DNA from: Arthrobacter sp.
GTDB lineage: Bacteria; Actinomycetota; Actinomycetes; Actinomycetales; Micrococcaceae
Reading direction: 5' to 3'
Assembly: GCA_023264815.1 (NCBI GenBank)
Contig: JAHFUZ010000016.1
Location: 1-64,000 of the forward strand
Length of the DNA: 64,000 nucleotides
Below, one piece after another: positions 53,337-62,868 of this stretch. Under the pieces are notes generated by a model. The model made no database searches. It worked only from the letters and a program-made list of their open reading frames with translations, and was not told the origin of the DNA. The position numbers were made by a program, and so were the translations under genes. Within the stretch, counting starts at the first letter, position 1. Each line of letters opens with the position of its first letter.

Positions 53337-53511
53337 GTTTTCAGTTACTGCCGGACTTCTTGGACATACTGCCGTTCCAGTCGGTCTCATCCCGGTGTTC
53401 GTAAACCGCCAGCGTTGGCGGGGCGGGAACCTCCCGGTCATGCGGGTCGTTATTGGTGCAGGAGTACGGGATGGGACCAGCCCGGACGTTGGCCTACTAA
53501 AGGAGGTCGTG

Positions 53512-53886
53512 ATGCCGCTCTCGGAGCACGAACAGAAGCTGCTTGAGCAGCTGGAGAAGCAGCTGCACGAGGACGATCCCAAGTTCGCGAATTCCATGGG
53601 ATCGGATCCAGGCCGCTCCTGGTCCACCCGCCATGTGGTGATTGGCGTGCTGTGTGCCCTTGCAGGCATTGCGTTGCTCCTTGTCGGCGTTACTACCCAG
53701 CTCATCATCGTTGGTGTGCTGGGTTTCGTGGTGATGGGCGGCGGTGTGTACTTCGCCACCATGCGCAACGCATCCGGCGCCAAGGGGGGCCGTCCGTCGG
53801 GCCCGGGGAAGGCCGGCAAGCCCCGGAGTTCCTTTATGTCCAGCCTGGAGGAACGCTGGGACGAGCGTCGCCGCGACGACTCCTGA
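53512..53886 (+). CDS. DUF3040 membrane protein
   Basis: A 124-residue protein of the actinobacterial DUF3040 family. N-terminal MPLSEHEQKLLEQLEKQLHEDDPKFA is the family signature; two membrane helices lie at about 41-60 and 63-82; the C-terminal tail is basic and Ser/Arg-rich. Function unknown. ATG at 53512 is chosen on AAAGGAGG 5 bases upstream. A DUF3040 protein lies near the dcw cluster in many actinobacteria, including mycobacteria, so it may be linked to division. Confidence 0.9.
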   Translation: MPLSEHEQKLLEQLEKQLHEDDPKFANSMGSDPGRSWSTRHVVIGVLCALAGIALLLVGVTTQLIIVGVLGFVVMGGGVYFATMRNASGAKGGRPSGPGKAGKPRSSFMSSLEERWDERRRDDS

Positions 53887-54020
53887 GGCACTGCCTCTGC
53901 TGACTGCACGCATCCCCGTGCTGAACTTCCCGCCCTGCTGACTGCCGCCCCTTGCCGCGCGGACCCTCCACTTTCCACCCCTCACCCCCTCCCTCCACGT
54001 CGCTCCCCGCAGGGACCATT

Positions 54021-54050
54021 GCAGAAGACCCGCCACGGCGGGTCTTCTGC
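54021..54050 (+). terminator. terminator after the DUF3040 gene
   Basis: GCAGAAGACCCGCC (54021-54034) pairs exactly with GGCGGGTCTTCTGC (54037-54050), a 14-bp stem with a 2-base centre. Bases after it are only weakly T-rich. Confidence 0.6.
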
Positions 54051-54231
54051 GTTAACGGGGTTATGGCCTCCCGCCCGGGGGCACGAGCGCGGACTGGGCT
54101 GCCCGCCGGGCCGGCGTCGGGACACCGGCGGGCGATGGCCCTGGGGAAGCGTCGGACGGCGGCGTGACCCCGCCGTCGTCCGCTGCTCCTGCGTGCCCCC
54201 CGACGCCCCACCGGCCCTCCACTTCCATCCA

Positions 54232-54260
54232 CCGCGCCATTCCGCGCCATTCCGCGCCGT
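54232..54260. repeat. 10-bp tandem repeat upstream of mraZ
   Basis: CCGCGCCATT is repeated twice and then partly a third time (CCGCGCCGT). It is about 50 bases upstream of the mraZ -35 box. Confidence 0.6.
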
Positions 54261-54307
54261 TTGGGGCGATGATCCCCGGAAATGGTGCGATTTGAGGCCG
54301 TTTTGCG

Positions 54308-54335
54308 TTGACTGTGGGGGAAAGTGGAGTAATGT
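54308..54335 (+). promoter_or_regulatory. mraZ (dcw) promoter
   Basis: TTGACT (54308-54313) and TAATGT (54330-54335) with a 16-base spacer. The transcript would start near 54342, about 65 bases before the mraZ GTG. Confidence 0.65.
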
Positions 54336-54340
54336 GGAGG
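54311..54340 (+). promoter_or_regulatory. three MraZ-type direct repeats
   Basis: Three consecutive 10-bp units, ACTGTGGGGG, AAAGTGGAGT and AATGTGGAGG, share a GTGG core at exact 10-bp intervals. MraZ in E. coli and mycoplasmas binds GTGGG/AAAGTG-like direct repeats in front of its own operon. The boxes cover the spacer and -10, so the site fits autorepression. Confidence 0.72.
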
Positions 54341-54405
54341 ACATAAGAGGGTAGTTGCAACATTAGGGGATGTGCAGTTCCTGACGGCAGACGGGCGGTG
54401 GGCCA

Positions 54406-54834
54406 GTGTTTCTGGGCACACATTCGCCACGCCTGGACGAAAAGGGCCGAATTATCCTCCCCGCAAAGTTCCGCGAGGAACTTGCCGCCGGGCTGGTTCT
54501 CACAAGGGGCCAGGAGCGTTGCATCTACGTCTTCAGTGAGCAGGAATTTGCGAGGGTTCACGAGCAAATGCGGGAGGCGCCCATCTCCTCCAAGCAGGCC
54601 CGTGACTACATTCGCGTCTTTCTCTCTGGAGCCTCGGACGAGGTACCTGACAAGCAGGGGCGCGTGACCATTCCGGCAGCGCTCCGGGAGTACGCGGGCC
54701 TCGGCAGGGAACTGGCCGTCATCGGCGCCGGAACCCGCGCCGAGATCTGGGACGCCCAGGCCTGGAACGAGTACCTGGCAGAGAAGGAAACAGCCTTCTC
54801 CGAGACCGACGACGCCATTCCGGGGATTCTGTAA
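54406..54834 (+). CDS. mraZ: transcriptional regulator MraZ
   Basis: A 142-residue protein with two SpoVT/AbrB-like halves: [42 protein letters not shown] and the second repeat [42 protein letters not shown]. It forms a ring and binds GTGG direct repeats; here three such boxes lie on its own promoter. First gene of the dcw cluster. GTG start has only a weak ribosome-like GGTGGG. Confidence 0.95.
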   Translation: MFLGTHSPRLDEKGRIILPAKFREELAAGLVLTRGQERCIYVFSEQEFARVHEQMREAPISSKQARDYIRVFLSGASDEVPDKQGRVTIPAALREYAGLGRELAVIGAGTRAEIWDAQAWNEYLAEKETAFSETDDAIPGIL

Positions 54835-54900
54835 TCACCCGGCCAGCCCCGACCCTCCGCTTCTTGTACGAGATCTCCAGCCGCCCATCGGCGACGTCAA

Positions 54901-54925
54901 CCTGGCTCACTTCCCCGGAGCCAGG
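54901..54925 (+). other. hairpin between mraZ and rsmH
   Basis: CCTGGCTC (54901-54908) pairs with GAGCCAGG (54918-54925) around a 9-base loop. No T-run, so it may be a leader or transcript-stability structure within the 169-bp gap. Confidence 0.35.
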
Positions 54926-55003
54926 CGGACATGACGATAGGCGCGGATGGGGATCTGGCTCAAGAAGCACCACACCACACCCGCCGACTGAAAGGACGAA
55001 GGC

Positions 55004-55996
55004 ATGAATGACCAGCCTAAGCCGACGTCCGAACGCCATGTGCCGGTCCTCAAGGACCGGTGCATCAATTTGTTGGCACCAGGTTTCCAAGCTGCCCGGC
55101 TCAGGGGCGAGACCCCGATAGCCATCGATGCCACGCTTGGCATGGGCGGCCACTCGGAAGCCATGCTGGAGCGCTTCCCTGACCTGCACCTGATCGGCAT
55201 TGACCGTGACGAAGAGGCCCTGGCGCTGGCCGGGGAACGGCTGGCCCGCTTCGCCGGCCGCACCGACCTGGTGCACGCCGTCTACGACGAAATCGCCGAT
55301 GTCCTCGAAGACCTGGGCGTCGCCGAAGTCCACGGTATCCTGATGGACCTCGGCGTCTCCTCGCTGCAACTGGACGAGCGCGAGCGTGGCTTTGCCTACT
55401 CCTTTGATGCGCCGCTGGACATGAGGATGGACACCAGCCGCGGACAGACCGCGGCTGATGTGGTCAACAACTACAGCGAAGAGGATCTCGTCAGGATCAT
55501 CCGGAAATGGGGCGAGGAGAAATTCGCCGGCCGGATCGCCAACAGGATCGTCGCTGCGCGGGCAGCTAAGCCTTTCGCCACCACCGGCGAACTCGTGGAG
55601 CAGATCCGCGCCGTCGTTCCGGCAGCCGCCGCCAAATCCGGCGGCCATCCGGCAAAGAGGACCTTCCAGGCACTGCGGATCGAAGTCAACGAGGAGCTCG
55701 ACGTACTGGAGCGGGCCGTCCCTGCGGCCGTGGACGCCATCGCCCTTGGCGGACGGATCGTGGTGATGTCCTACCACTCCCTGGAGGACAAGATCGTCAA
55801 GTCCGTTTTTCAGGCCGGCTCCAAATCCTCCGCCCCGCTGGGATTCCCGGTGGAGCTGGAGGAACACAAAGCGGTCCTTAAGACACTGACCAAGGGCACG
55901 GAAGTTCCCACCGCCGCGGAAATCGCCGAAAACCCCCGCGCCGCCTCCGCCAGGTTGCGGGCCGTCGAACGTATCAGAGCCAGGAGAGAAGCATGA
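55004..55996 (+). CDS. rsmH: 16S rRNA (cytosine-N4) methyltransferase RsmH
   Basis: Methylates C1402 of 16S rRNA on N4. A 330-residue protein, formerly mra[14 protein letters not shown], the SAM motif [51 protein letters not shown] and the C-terminal [15 protein letters not shown] are all as expected. AAAGGA precedes the ATG. It is followed by the ftsL-like gene with a 4-base overlap (ATGA). Confidence 0.97.
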   Translation: MNDQPKPTSERHVPVLKDRCINLLAPGFQAARLRGETPIAIDATLGMGGHSEAMLERFPDLHLIGIDRDEEALALAGERLARFAGRTDLVHAVYDEIADVLEDLGVAEVHGILMDLGVSSLQLDERERGFAYSFDAPLDMRMDTSRGQTAADVVNNYSEEDLVRIIRKWGEEKFAGRIANRIVAARAAKPFATTGELVEQIRAVVPAAAAKSGGHPAKRTFQALRIEVNEELDVLERAVPAAVDAIALGGRIVVMSYHSLEDKIVKSVFQAGSKSSAPLGFPVELEEHKAVLKTLTKGTEVPTAAEIAENPRAASARLRAVERIRARREA

Positions 55997-56664
55997 GCAC
56001 TGCCGCCGCCAAGAACTTCCCGGTCCTCTCCGGCAGCAACGCCCCGGCTCTCAGGACCCAGGCTTCCGGCCCGGTCCGCAAGGAACGTACGCCCCTGTCC
56101 GTGGTGCGGTCGGCGCCGAAGAAACGCCGCGCCCCGTTTGTGGTGATGTGTTTCGCCCTGCTCGCCGTTGCCCTGATGGCAGTCCTGGTTCTCAACATCT
56201 CGGTGTCCACGTCCCAGTACCAGCTCGTGGAACTAAGGGGCAAGCAAAGTACTCTCACCAAACAGAACCAGGATCTGACACAGCAGCTGCAGAACTTCGA
56301 AGCTCCCCAGAATCTGGCGGCCAAGGCCGCAGACTTGGGAATGGTAGCTTCCACGGTGAAGGGCCAGATCGATCTTTCAACCCTCGCTGTCACGGGCAAG
56401 GCAACACCGGCCGTGAAGGGCGGCGCTGCAGTGGCAGTAATCCCGGCTCCGGCAGTAGCCGGGGTGCTTACAGTTGTTCCGCCGGCGTCAACGTCGGAGC
56501 CGCTGCTGAACCGCAAGCCTGTCGCAGAAGCACCTGCGCAGGCAGCGGCTGCCCCGGCGGCTCCGGCTGAGGTTCCGGCCGCAGTGCCGTCTCCGCCGGT
56601 ACCTGCAGTGGAACTCCACGGCGGATCGGTTCCGGCGCCGGAACAGAAGGTGCCGGGGCAGTAG
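55993..56664 (+). CDS. ftsL: FtsL-like cell division protein
   Basis: A 223-residue bitopic membrane protein at the position of FtsL in the dcw cluster. A basic N-terminal cytoplasmic part (KKRRAP at 43-48), one membrane helix ([20 protein letters not shown], about 48-68), then a heptad coiled coil ([30 protein letters not shown], about 75-104) typical of FtsL/DivIC. The remaining ~110 residues are Pro/Ala/Val-rich and probably disordered, an actinobacterial addition. It should bring FtsI and FtsW to the septum with FtsQ and FtsB. The family is divergent, so the call rests on topology and context. Confidence 0.85.
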   Translation: MSTAAAKNFPVLSGSNAPALRTQASGPVRKERTPLSVVRSAPKKRRAPFVVMCFALLAVALMAVLVLNISVSTSQYQLVELRGKQSTLTKQNQDLTQQLQNFEAPQNLAAKAADLGMVASTVKGQIDLSTLAVTGKATPAVKGGAAVAVIPAPAVAGVLTVVPPASTSEPLLNRKPVAEAPAQAAAAPAAPAEVPAAVPSPPVPAVELHGGSVPAPEQKVPGQ

Positions 56665-56759
56665 CTGACAGCCGCTGAAAAGCAGCCCGTCAGGCATATC
56701 GGCCAGGCAAACCGCCAGGCACCACATCAGGCAACAAGGCGAGCAGCAAGGGAATTTGG

Positions 56760-58562
56760 GTGGCGCAGAGGACCGGCAAGGCAAAAAGCGGCAAGGAGCC
56801 CAACGCCACCAAACGGCTGCGCCTCGGCCTGGGCATCATGCTGACCCTGCTCCTGGTAGTCGGCGGCAAGCTGTTTATGGTCCAGGGCCTGGACGTGGGC
56901 GGCATGGCGGCCGCTGCCCTCGACTACCGTATGCGTGAGACCACTCTCCCCGCTGAGCGCGGCAGCATCCTGGACGCCAACGGTACCGTCCTGGCCAACA
57001 GCGTCATCCGGTACAACGTGGTGGTGGACCAGACCGTCAACACCAAGACCGAAACTTTCAAACGGCTGGCCAAGGTGGACGGCAAGGACAAACTCGTGGA
57101 CGTCAGCCGGGAACAGGGGCTGAAGGACCTCGCCCTGGTGCTGGGCATGGACCTGGACGCCATCCGCGAGGCAGTTACCGGTAAATCGCGCTATTACATT
57201 GTGGCGAAGGACCTGAAGCCGGACGTCGAAGACAGGGTCTCGAAGCTCAGCATCCCCGGCGTGGACACGGTGGGCGTCAGCAAGCGTGTCTACCCCAACG
57301 GGTCGGTGGCCGGCGGAATCATCGGTTTCCTCCAGGACGGCACCACGGGCCAGGCCGGCATCGAGCAGACCCAGGACGGCCTGCTGCGCGGTACGGACGG
57401 AAAACGGCTCTTCGAAATCGGTGCCGACGGCCTCAGGATTCCCGTCGGCGTGGATGAGCTGACACCTCCCGAGGACGGCAAGGACGTCAGGCTCACCCTG
57501 AATTCGGACCTCCAGTATTTTGCCCAGCAGGCCATCCAGAGCTCCACCAACAACCAGGGCGCCGAATGGGGCGTGATCGTGGTGATGGATGCCAAGACCG
57601 GTGACATCGTGGCGATGGCGGACTCCAACGCCCCGGATCCCAACGAACCCGGCAGGGTGGCGGCCAAGGACAGGGGAGTCCGGTCCGTGACCGCCGCTTA
57701 CGAGCCGGGCTCAGTAGAGAAAATGATCACTGCCGCGGCCCTGATCGAGGAAGGAAAGTCCAGCCCGCTGGATACTTTCACCCTGGGCCCCTCCTACACT
57801 GTGGACGGCCAGACGTTCACGGACGCTTTTACGCACGGCACCGAGGAACGCACGCTGGCCGGCATCCTGGGCTGGTCCATGAATACCGGCACCGTGGCGG
57901 CCGGTTCGCGGCTCACCAAGGAGCAGCGCTACGACTGGCTGCGGAAATTTGGCATCGGTGAGGCGCCGGACATCGGACTGCCCGCTACGGCTTCCGGGAT
58001 CCTGGCGCCTCCGGACCAGTGGGACAGCCGCCAGCAGTACACCGTACTGTTCGGCCAGGGCGTTTCCCAGTCCACCCTGCAGACAGTCCGTGCATTCCAA
58101 ACGATCGCCAACAACGGCGTGATGCTCCAGCCCCGCCTCATCGACTCATACATCTCGGGCGACGGCGCCGAAGAAAAAGTTGCGCCGCAACCGTCCCGGC
58201 AGGTGGTGTCGGACAACACCGCGAAACAGGTGCGGGACATCCTGGAGAGCGCAGTCACCGAAGGCCAGATCAAGGACGCCGCCATTGACGGCTACCGTGT
58301 GGGCGCCAAGACCGGTACCTCTGAATCTCCCTGCGACGACGGGAAGTCCGGCTTCTGCGGCTACACGGCCTCCATCGTCGGAATGGCACCGATGGATGAT
58401 CCCCGGTTTATTGTTGAGGTTGTACTGCAGCGTCCCAAAGGCAACATCTACGGTATTACGCAGGGGCCGGTGTTCCGCTCGGTCATGAGCCAGGCACTGC
58501 GCACCTACAACGTCCAGCCGTCCACGGGCGAACCCGCCAGGCTGCCGCAGTACGCCAAGTAA
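56760..58562 (+). CDS. ftsI: septal peptidoglycan transpeptidase FtsI (PBP3-type)
   Basis: Class B penicillin-binding protein, 600 residues. Short cytoplasmic N terminus with basic residues, one membrane helix (LGLGIMLTLLLVVGGKLFMV), pedestal domain beginning DYRMRETTLPAERGSILDANGTVLA, and the transpeptidase domain with Ser318-x-x-Lys321 (GSVEKM), Ser373-x-Asn375 (SMNTG) and Lys517-Thr-Gly-Thr. It crosslinks septal peptidoglycan. No PASTA domain is seen at the C terminus. GTG start with AAGGGAA upstream. Confidence 0.96.
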   Translation: MAQRTGKAKSGKEPNATKRLRLGLGIMLTLLLVVGGKLFMVQGLDVGGMAAAALDYRMRETTLPAERGSILDANGTVLANSVIRYNVVVDQTVNTKTETFKRLAKVDGKDKLVDVSREQGLKDLALVLGMDLDAIREAVTGKSRYYIVAKDLKPDVEDRVSKLSIPGVDTVGVSKRVYPNGSVAGGIIGFLQDGTTGQAGIEQTQDGLLRGTDGKRLFEIGADGLRIPVGVDELTPPEDGKDVRLTLNSDLQYFAQQAIQSSTNNQGAEWGVIVVMDAKTGDIVAMADSNAPDPNEPGRVAAKDRGVRSVTAAYEPGSVEKMITAAALIEEGKSSPLDTFTLGPSYTVDGQTFTDAFTHGTEERTLAGILGWSMNTGTVAAGSRLTKEQRYDWLRKFGIGEAPDIGLPATASGILAPPDQWDSRQQYTVLFGQGVSQSTLQTVRAFQTIANNGVMLQPRLIDSYISGDGAEEKVAPQPSRQVVSDNTAKQVRDILESAVTEGQIKDAAIDGYRVGAKTGTSESPCDDGKSGFCGYTASIVGMAPMDDPRFIVEVVLQRPKGNIYGITQGPVFRSVMSQALRTYNVQPSTGEPARLPQYAK

Positions 58563-58648
58563 TAACCCGTCAGGCAGTAATACTTTCAGCGCCCGTTCCG
58601 GGAACAGTTTCCCGCGGGCACGAGCCACTAGCACCATCGGAGATCCCC

Positions 58649-60289
58649 TTGTCAGAGCAGAACGCACCAGGCAGCCATTCCGGGCCGGCGGGGGAACCAA
58701 CCGCGGCCCGGTTCAGGCCAACAGCCGTGGCTGCGGTCAGGCTGGACAGCATCGGTGAAGCCATCGGCATCCCTGTACCCGGCGCGTCCGCCGCCATCGG
58801 CATTACGGGGATATCGCTGAACTCCCGCACCGTTGAACCCGGTGACCTGTATGTGGCGCTGCCCGGCGCCACCCGCCACGGCGCGGATTTTGTGTCCCAG
58901 GCTGTGGACAGGGGTGCCGTTGCCGTCCTGACCGACGACGCCGGGGCGAGGCTCGTAGCCCTCTCGGCAGACACCGCCGTACCCGTTTTGGTGGTGGACG
59001 GACCACGCAATGTGGTGGGACCGCTGTCTGCCATGATCTACCAAAGCCAGCCGTCCGCCGGCCAGCCACCACGCCTGTTCGGAGTGACCGGCACCAACGG
59101 CAAAACCACCACAACGTACTTCATCAACGCCCTGCTGCGCTCCCTGGGGCAACGGGCCGGGTTGATCGGGACCATCGAAATCGTCGCTGGCGGCGATCCT
59201 GTTCCCAGCCTGCTGACCACTCCCGAGTCCACCGACGTCCATGGCCTGCTGGCCCTGATGCGCGAGCGGGGACTGGACGCAGCGTCCATGGAAGTCTCCT
59301 CCCATGCGGTCGCCTTCCAGCGTGTTGACGGAGTGGTCTTCGACGTCGCCGGCTTCACCAACCTCACCCAGGACCATTTGGACCTGCACGGCACCATGGA
59401 GGAGTACTTCGCCACCAAGGCGGAGCTGTTTACGCCTCGCCGCGCCCGCGCTGCCGTTGTTACGGTCGACGACGAATGGGGCCGGACGCTGGCCTCGGCT
59501 GCCCAAATACCGGTCACCACCCTCGCCACCTCACCGGATGGTGCTTCCGCGGACTGGACGGTGAGCAGCACAGCAGCGCGGGGCCTGGGTACCGAGTTCA
59601 CGCTGAGCGGGCCCGGCAGCCGTGTGCTCCAGGTCCACACCGGCCTGCCCGGAGCCTTCAACGTCGCCAACGCAGCCCTGGCTACCGTTATGGTCCTTGC
59701 CAGTGGGTTTGACGCCGCAACCGTCCAGGCGGCCATCACCGCCCATGACCCCTTTACCGTTGCCGTACCAGGCCGCATGCAACTGGTCTCCAGCCAGCCC
59801 GCCGCCGTCGTCGATTTTGCCCACAACACCGATGCGCTGGCACGGGCGCTCGAAGCGGTCCGATCGCCCGCTGACGGTTCCCGGGTGATTGTGGTATTCG
59901 GTGCCACAGGACAGCGGGACCAGGGCAAACGGCCGGCCATGGGTGCCATCGCCGCCCAGCTCGCCGACGTGGTCATTGTCACCGATGACGACCCCCATGA
60001 TGAGGACGCAGCAGCCATCCGCGCTGACGTGCTCGCCGGCGCCCGTGCCGCACAGGAACGGGAAGGGGCCGGGTGCGTCATCGAAGAGGTCCATCCACGG
60101 GATGTGGCCATTCGACGGGCCGTTGAACTGGCCCGCGCCCAGGACACCATCCTGGTTGCCGGCCGCGGACACGAGGTCTGGCAGGAGGTCAAGGGAGTCA
60201 ACCTTGCCCTCGATGACCGGGTTGAACTCCGGAACGCCTTGACAGCCCGGGGATTCACCGTTCTCCCAGCCGACCGGATAGAGTCCTAG
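58649..60289 (+). CDS. murE: UDP-MurNAc-dipeptide ligase MurE (probably lysine-adding)
   Basis: Adds the third amino acid of the stem peptide. A 546-residue Mur ligase: N-terminal domain with GISLNSRTVEPGDLYVALPG, ATP loop [58 protein letters not shown], and the C-terminal domain with VFGATGQRDQGKRPAMGAIAAQLAD. The residues at the E. coli DNPR position read Asp447-Asp448-Pro449-His450, so meso-diaminopimelate is unlikely and L-lysine is inferred. TTG start at 58649 with CGGAG upstream; a TTG start is unusual in this cluster. Confidence 0.94.
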   Translation: MSEQNAPGSHSGPAGEPTAARFRPTAVAAVRLDSIGEAIGIPVPGASAAIGITGISLNSRTVEPGDLYVALPGATRHGADFVSQAVDRGAVAVLTDDAGARLVALSADTAVPVLVVDGPRNVVGPLSAMIYQSQPSAGQPPRLFGVTGTNGKTTTTYFINALLRSLGQRAGLIGTIEIVAGGDPVPSLLTTPESTDVHGLLALMRERGLDAASMEVSSHAVAFQRVDGVVFDVAGFTNLTQDHLDLHGTMEEYFATKAELFTPRRARAAVVTVDDEWGRTLASAAQIPVTTLATSPDGASADWTVSSTAARGLGTEFTLSGPGSRVLQVHTGLPGAFNVANAALATVMVLASGFDAATVQAAITAHDPFTVAVPGRMQLVSSQPAAVVDFAHNTDALARALEAVRSPADGSRVIVVFGATGQRDQGKRPAMGAIAAQLADVVIVTDDDPHDEDAAAIRADVLAGARAAQEREGAGCVIEEVHPRDVAIRRAVELARAQDTILVAGRGHEVWQEVKGVNLALDDRVELRNALTARGFTVLPADRIES

Positions 60290-60295
60290 ACCGAG

Positions 60296-61762
60296 ATGAT
60301 TGCATTTACTGCGGCGGAGATCGCCGAAATTACAGCCGGGCGCCTGGACGCCGATCCGGGGATCACGCCGCTGTCGGTGGTCACCGATTCACGCGAGGCG
60401 TCCCCCGGGACGCTCTACGTCGCGAAGCCCGGCGAGTTCGCGGACGGGCACGACTTTGTCGCGGCCGCCTTCAGCCAGGGCGCGGTACTGGGCCTTGCGG
60501 AGCGCCCCGTCACCGGGCCGGACGGCGTCGGCTACCCCGCCGTCATCGTTAAGGACGCAGTGCTCGCCATGGGTGCACTCGCCGCCGAAGCCGTCCGCCG
60601 CATGCGCGCCGCCAAGGCCGCTTCCGGCGAGATCCTGACAGTCATCGGCATTACCGGTTCGGCCGGGAAAACCACCACCAAGGACCTGCTCGCGGGAATC
60701 CTGGCAACCCACGGCGCCACCGTTGCCCCCCAAGGTTCCTACAACGGCGAGGTGGGCGTGCCCCTCACCGTCTTCCAGGCTTCTGCCGAGACGCGCTACC
60801 TCGTGATCGAGATGGGCGCCACCGGCATCGGGCATATCCGCTACCTTGCCGACATGGTCAAACCGGACATCGGCGTAGTCCTTTGCGTGGGCACCGCCCA
60901 TGCGGGGGAGTTCGGCGGCGTGGAAAACATCGTGCTTGCCAAGGGCGAGCTCGTGGAGGCACTGGCTCCCACCGGAACCGCCATCCTGAACCTCGACGAC
61001 GACCGGGTTGCCGGCATGCGCTCCCGCACCGGCGCCGCCGTACTGGGCTTCTCGGCCGAAGGGCACCCCGACGCTGCCGTACGGGCAGACAATGCCGACA
61101 CCAACCCCGCGGGCAATCCTGAATTCGACCTCGTCCTTCCCGGCGCCGACGCGGCCGTCCACGTCAGCAGCCGCCTCATCGGGGCACACCACACCGGAAA
61201 TCTCCTTGCCGCCGCAGCGGCGGCTCACGCAGCAGGCCTGCCGGCCTCGGACATCGCGGCGTCCCTCAGCACCCAGTCAGCGGCCAGCCGCTGGCGCATG
61301 GAACGCACCGAACGCCCGGACGGTGTCACCGTCATCAACGACGCCTACAACGCCAATCCCGAGTCCATGCGGGCCGCCCTGCGAACCCTGGCAGACCTTG
61401 GCCGCGGCCGCCGCACCTGGGCAGTCCTGGGCGCCATGCTCGAACTGGGCCCGGATTCGATCCGCGAGCACACCGCCGTAGGCACGCAGGTGGTACGCCT
61501 GAACATTTCCCGTCTGGTGGTGGTTGGCCAGGAGGCGCGGGCGCTGTACGTGTCCGCCGTCCAGGAAGGCTCGTGGGGGGATGAATGTGTGTTCGCCGAA
61601 ACCGCCGAGGACGCCTACACGCTCCTCAGCGCGGAGCTTGAACCGGGTGACCTGGTGCTCTTCAAGTCCTCCAACAGCGTAGGGCTGAGGCACCTGGGCG
61701 ATCGGATAGCATTACCCCCACACACCATGGAACCTGCCGATGAAGGGAGCAAGTTGCTGTGA
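60296..61762 (+). CDS. murF: UDP-MurNAc-tripeptide D-alanyl-D-alanine ligase
   Basis: Adds D-Ala-D-Ala to complete the pentapeptide. A 488-residue Mur ligase with [29 protein letters not shown], the ATP loop [79 protein letters not shown] and [15 protein letters not shown]. It starts 6 bases after murE and its stop overlaps mraY by 4 bases. Confidence 0.97.
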   Translation: MIAFTAAEIAEITAGRLDADPGITPLSVVTDSREASPGTLYVAKPGEFADGHDFVAAAFSQGAVLGLAERPVTGPDGVGYPAVIVKDAVLAMGALAAEAVRRMRAAKAASGEILTVIGITGSAGKTTTKDLLAGILATHGATVAPQGSYNGEVGVPLTVFQASAETRYLVIEMGATGIGHIRYLADMVKPDIGVVLCVGTAHAGEFGGVENIVLAKGELVEALAPTGTAILNLDDDRVAGMRSRTGAAVLGFSAEGHPDAAVRADNADTNPAGNPEFDLVLPGADAAVHVSSRLIGAHHTGNLLAAAAAAHAAGLPASDIAASLSTQSAASRWRMERTERPDGVTVINDAYNANPESMRAALRTLADLGRGRRTWAVLGAMLELGPDSIREHTAVGTQVVRLNISRLVVVGQEARALYVSAVQEGSWGDECVFAETAEDAYTLLSAELEPGDLVLFKSSNSVGLRHLGDRIALPPHTMEPADEGSKLL

Positions 61763-62868
61763 TTGCACTACTTATCGGCGCAGGGCTTGCCCTGCTGTTC
61801 GCTCTGGTGGGCACACCACTGTTTATCCGCCTGCTGGTGCGCAAGAGCTACGGACAGTTCATCCGGGATGACGGACCCACCTCGCACCACACCAAACGCG
61901 GCACGCCCACCATGGGCGGAACCGTCGTGGTGGGAGCGGTTCTGCTCAGCTATGGGCTGACCCACCTGATCATGTGGCTGATGAACCCCGCCTCGGCCGG
62001 CCCCTCGGCGTCCGCCCTCATCCTGCTGTTCCTCATGGTGGGCATGGGACTGGTGGGCTTCCTCGACGACTTCATCAAGATCTCCCGCCAACGAAGCCTG
62101 GGGCTGGACGCCAAGGCCAAGCTCATCCTCCAGGCCGCAGTAGGCATCGGCTTCGCTATCCTGGCACTGAACTTCCCCGACTCCGACGGCCTGACGCCGG
62201 CGTCCACCAAGATCTCCCTGGTCCGCGACATCCCGTGGCTGGACCTTGCCTTCGGCGGCACGGTCATTGGTGCAATTCTCTTTGTCCTCTGGTCCAACCT
62301 GATAGTCACGGCAGCAACCAACGGCGTGAACCTGACGGACGGCCTGGACGGCCTGGCGGCCGGCGCCTCGGTCATGGTCTTCGGCGCATATACCCTGATG
62401 GGAATATGGCAAAACAACCAGGCCTGCGGCTCGCCCCGCGAAGCCGGCAGTGGTTGCTATTCGGTCCGCGACCCCTTGGACCTGGCACTCCTGGCGGCAA
62501 TCCTCAGCGCGGCCCTGGTGGGTTTTCTCTGGTGGAACACCTCACCGGCCAAGATCTTTATGGGCGATACCGGCTCGTTGGCCATCGGCGGAGCCATTGC
62601 CGGCTTTGCCATCCTGTCCCGCACTGAACTGCTCCTGGGCATCGTCGGCGGCCTGTTCGTCCTGATCACCCTTTCGGTGATCATCCAGGTGGGCTACTTC
62701 AAAATCACCGGCGGAAAACGTGTCTTCAAGATGGCGCCGCTGCAGCACCACTTTGAGCTCAAAGGCTGGGCCGAAGTCACCGTTGTTGTCCGTTTCTGGA
62801 TCCTGGGCGGGCTGTTCGTAGCCGTTGGCCTGGGCGTCTTCTACGCAGAATGGGTTGTGCTCCTGTGA
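61759..62868 (+). CDS. mraY: phospho-MurNAc-pentapeptide transferase MraY
   Basis: Transfers phospho-MurNAc-pentapeptide to undecaprenyl phosphate, making lipid I. A 369-residue membrane protein with about ten hydrophobic segments, the catalytic Asp pair in [46 protein letters not shown] and the C-terminal [26 protein letters not shown] start in the murF stop; its own stop overlaps murD by 4 bases. Confidence 0.97.
   Translation: MIALLIGAGLALLFALVGTPLFIRLLVRKSYGQFIRDDGPTSHHTKRGTPTMGGTVVVGAVLLSYGLTHLIMWLMNPASAGPSASALILLFLMVGMGLVGFLDDFIKISRQRSLGLDAKAKLILQAAVGIGFAILALNFPDSDGLTPASTKISLVRDIPWLDLAFGGTVIGAILFVLWSNLIVTAATNGVNLTDGLDGLAAGASVMVFGAYTLMGIWQNNQACGSPREAGSGCYSVRDPLDLALLAAILSAALVGFLWWNTSPAKIFMGDTGSLAIGGAIAGFAILSRTELLLGIVGGLFVLITLSVIIQVGYFKITGGKRVFKMAPLQHHFELKGWAEVTVVVRFWILGGLFVAVGLGVFYAEWVVLL

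Larger units (their letters stand above)
53887..54405. other. intergenic region before mraZ
   Basis: A 519-bp stretch with no supported gene. It contains a terminator hairpin (54021-54050), a 10-bp tandem repeat (54232-54260), and the mraZ promoter with MraZ-type boxes (54308-54340). The ORFs crossing it on both strands have no ribosome sites and no recognisable domains. Confidence 0.7.

Noticed and set aside
54232..54260. CRISPR-like repeat
   Set aside because: The 10-bp units are directly adjacent without spacers and there are only about three; no cas gene is present.
53982..54354. Short open frames on both strands before mraZ
   Set aside because: No ribosome site, low-complexity translations, and they overlap the hairpin, tandem repeat and mraZ promoter.
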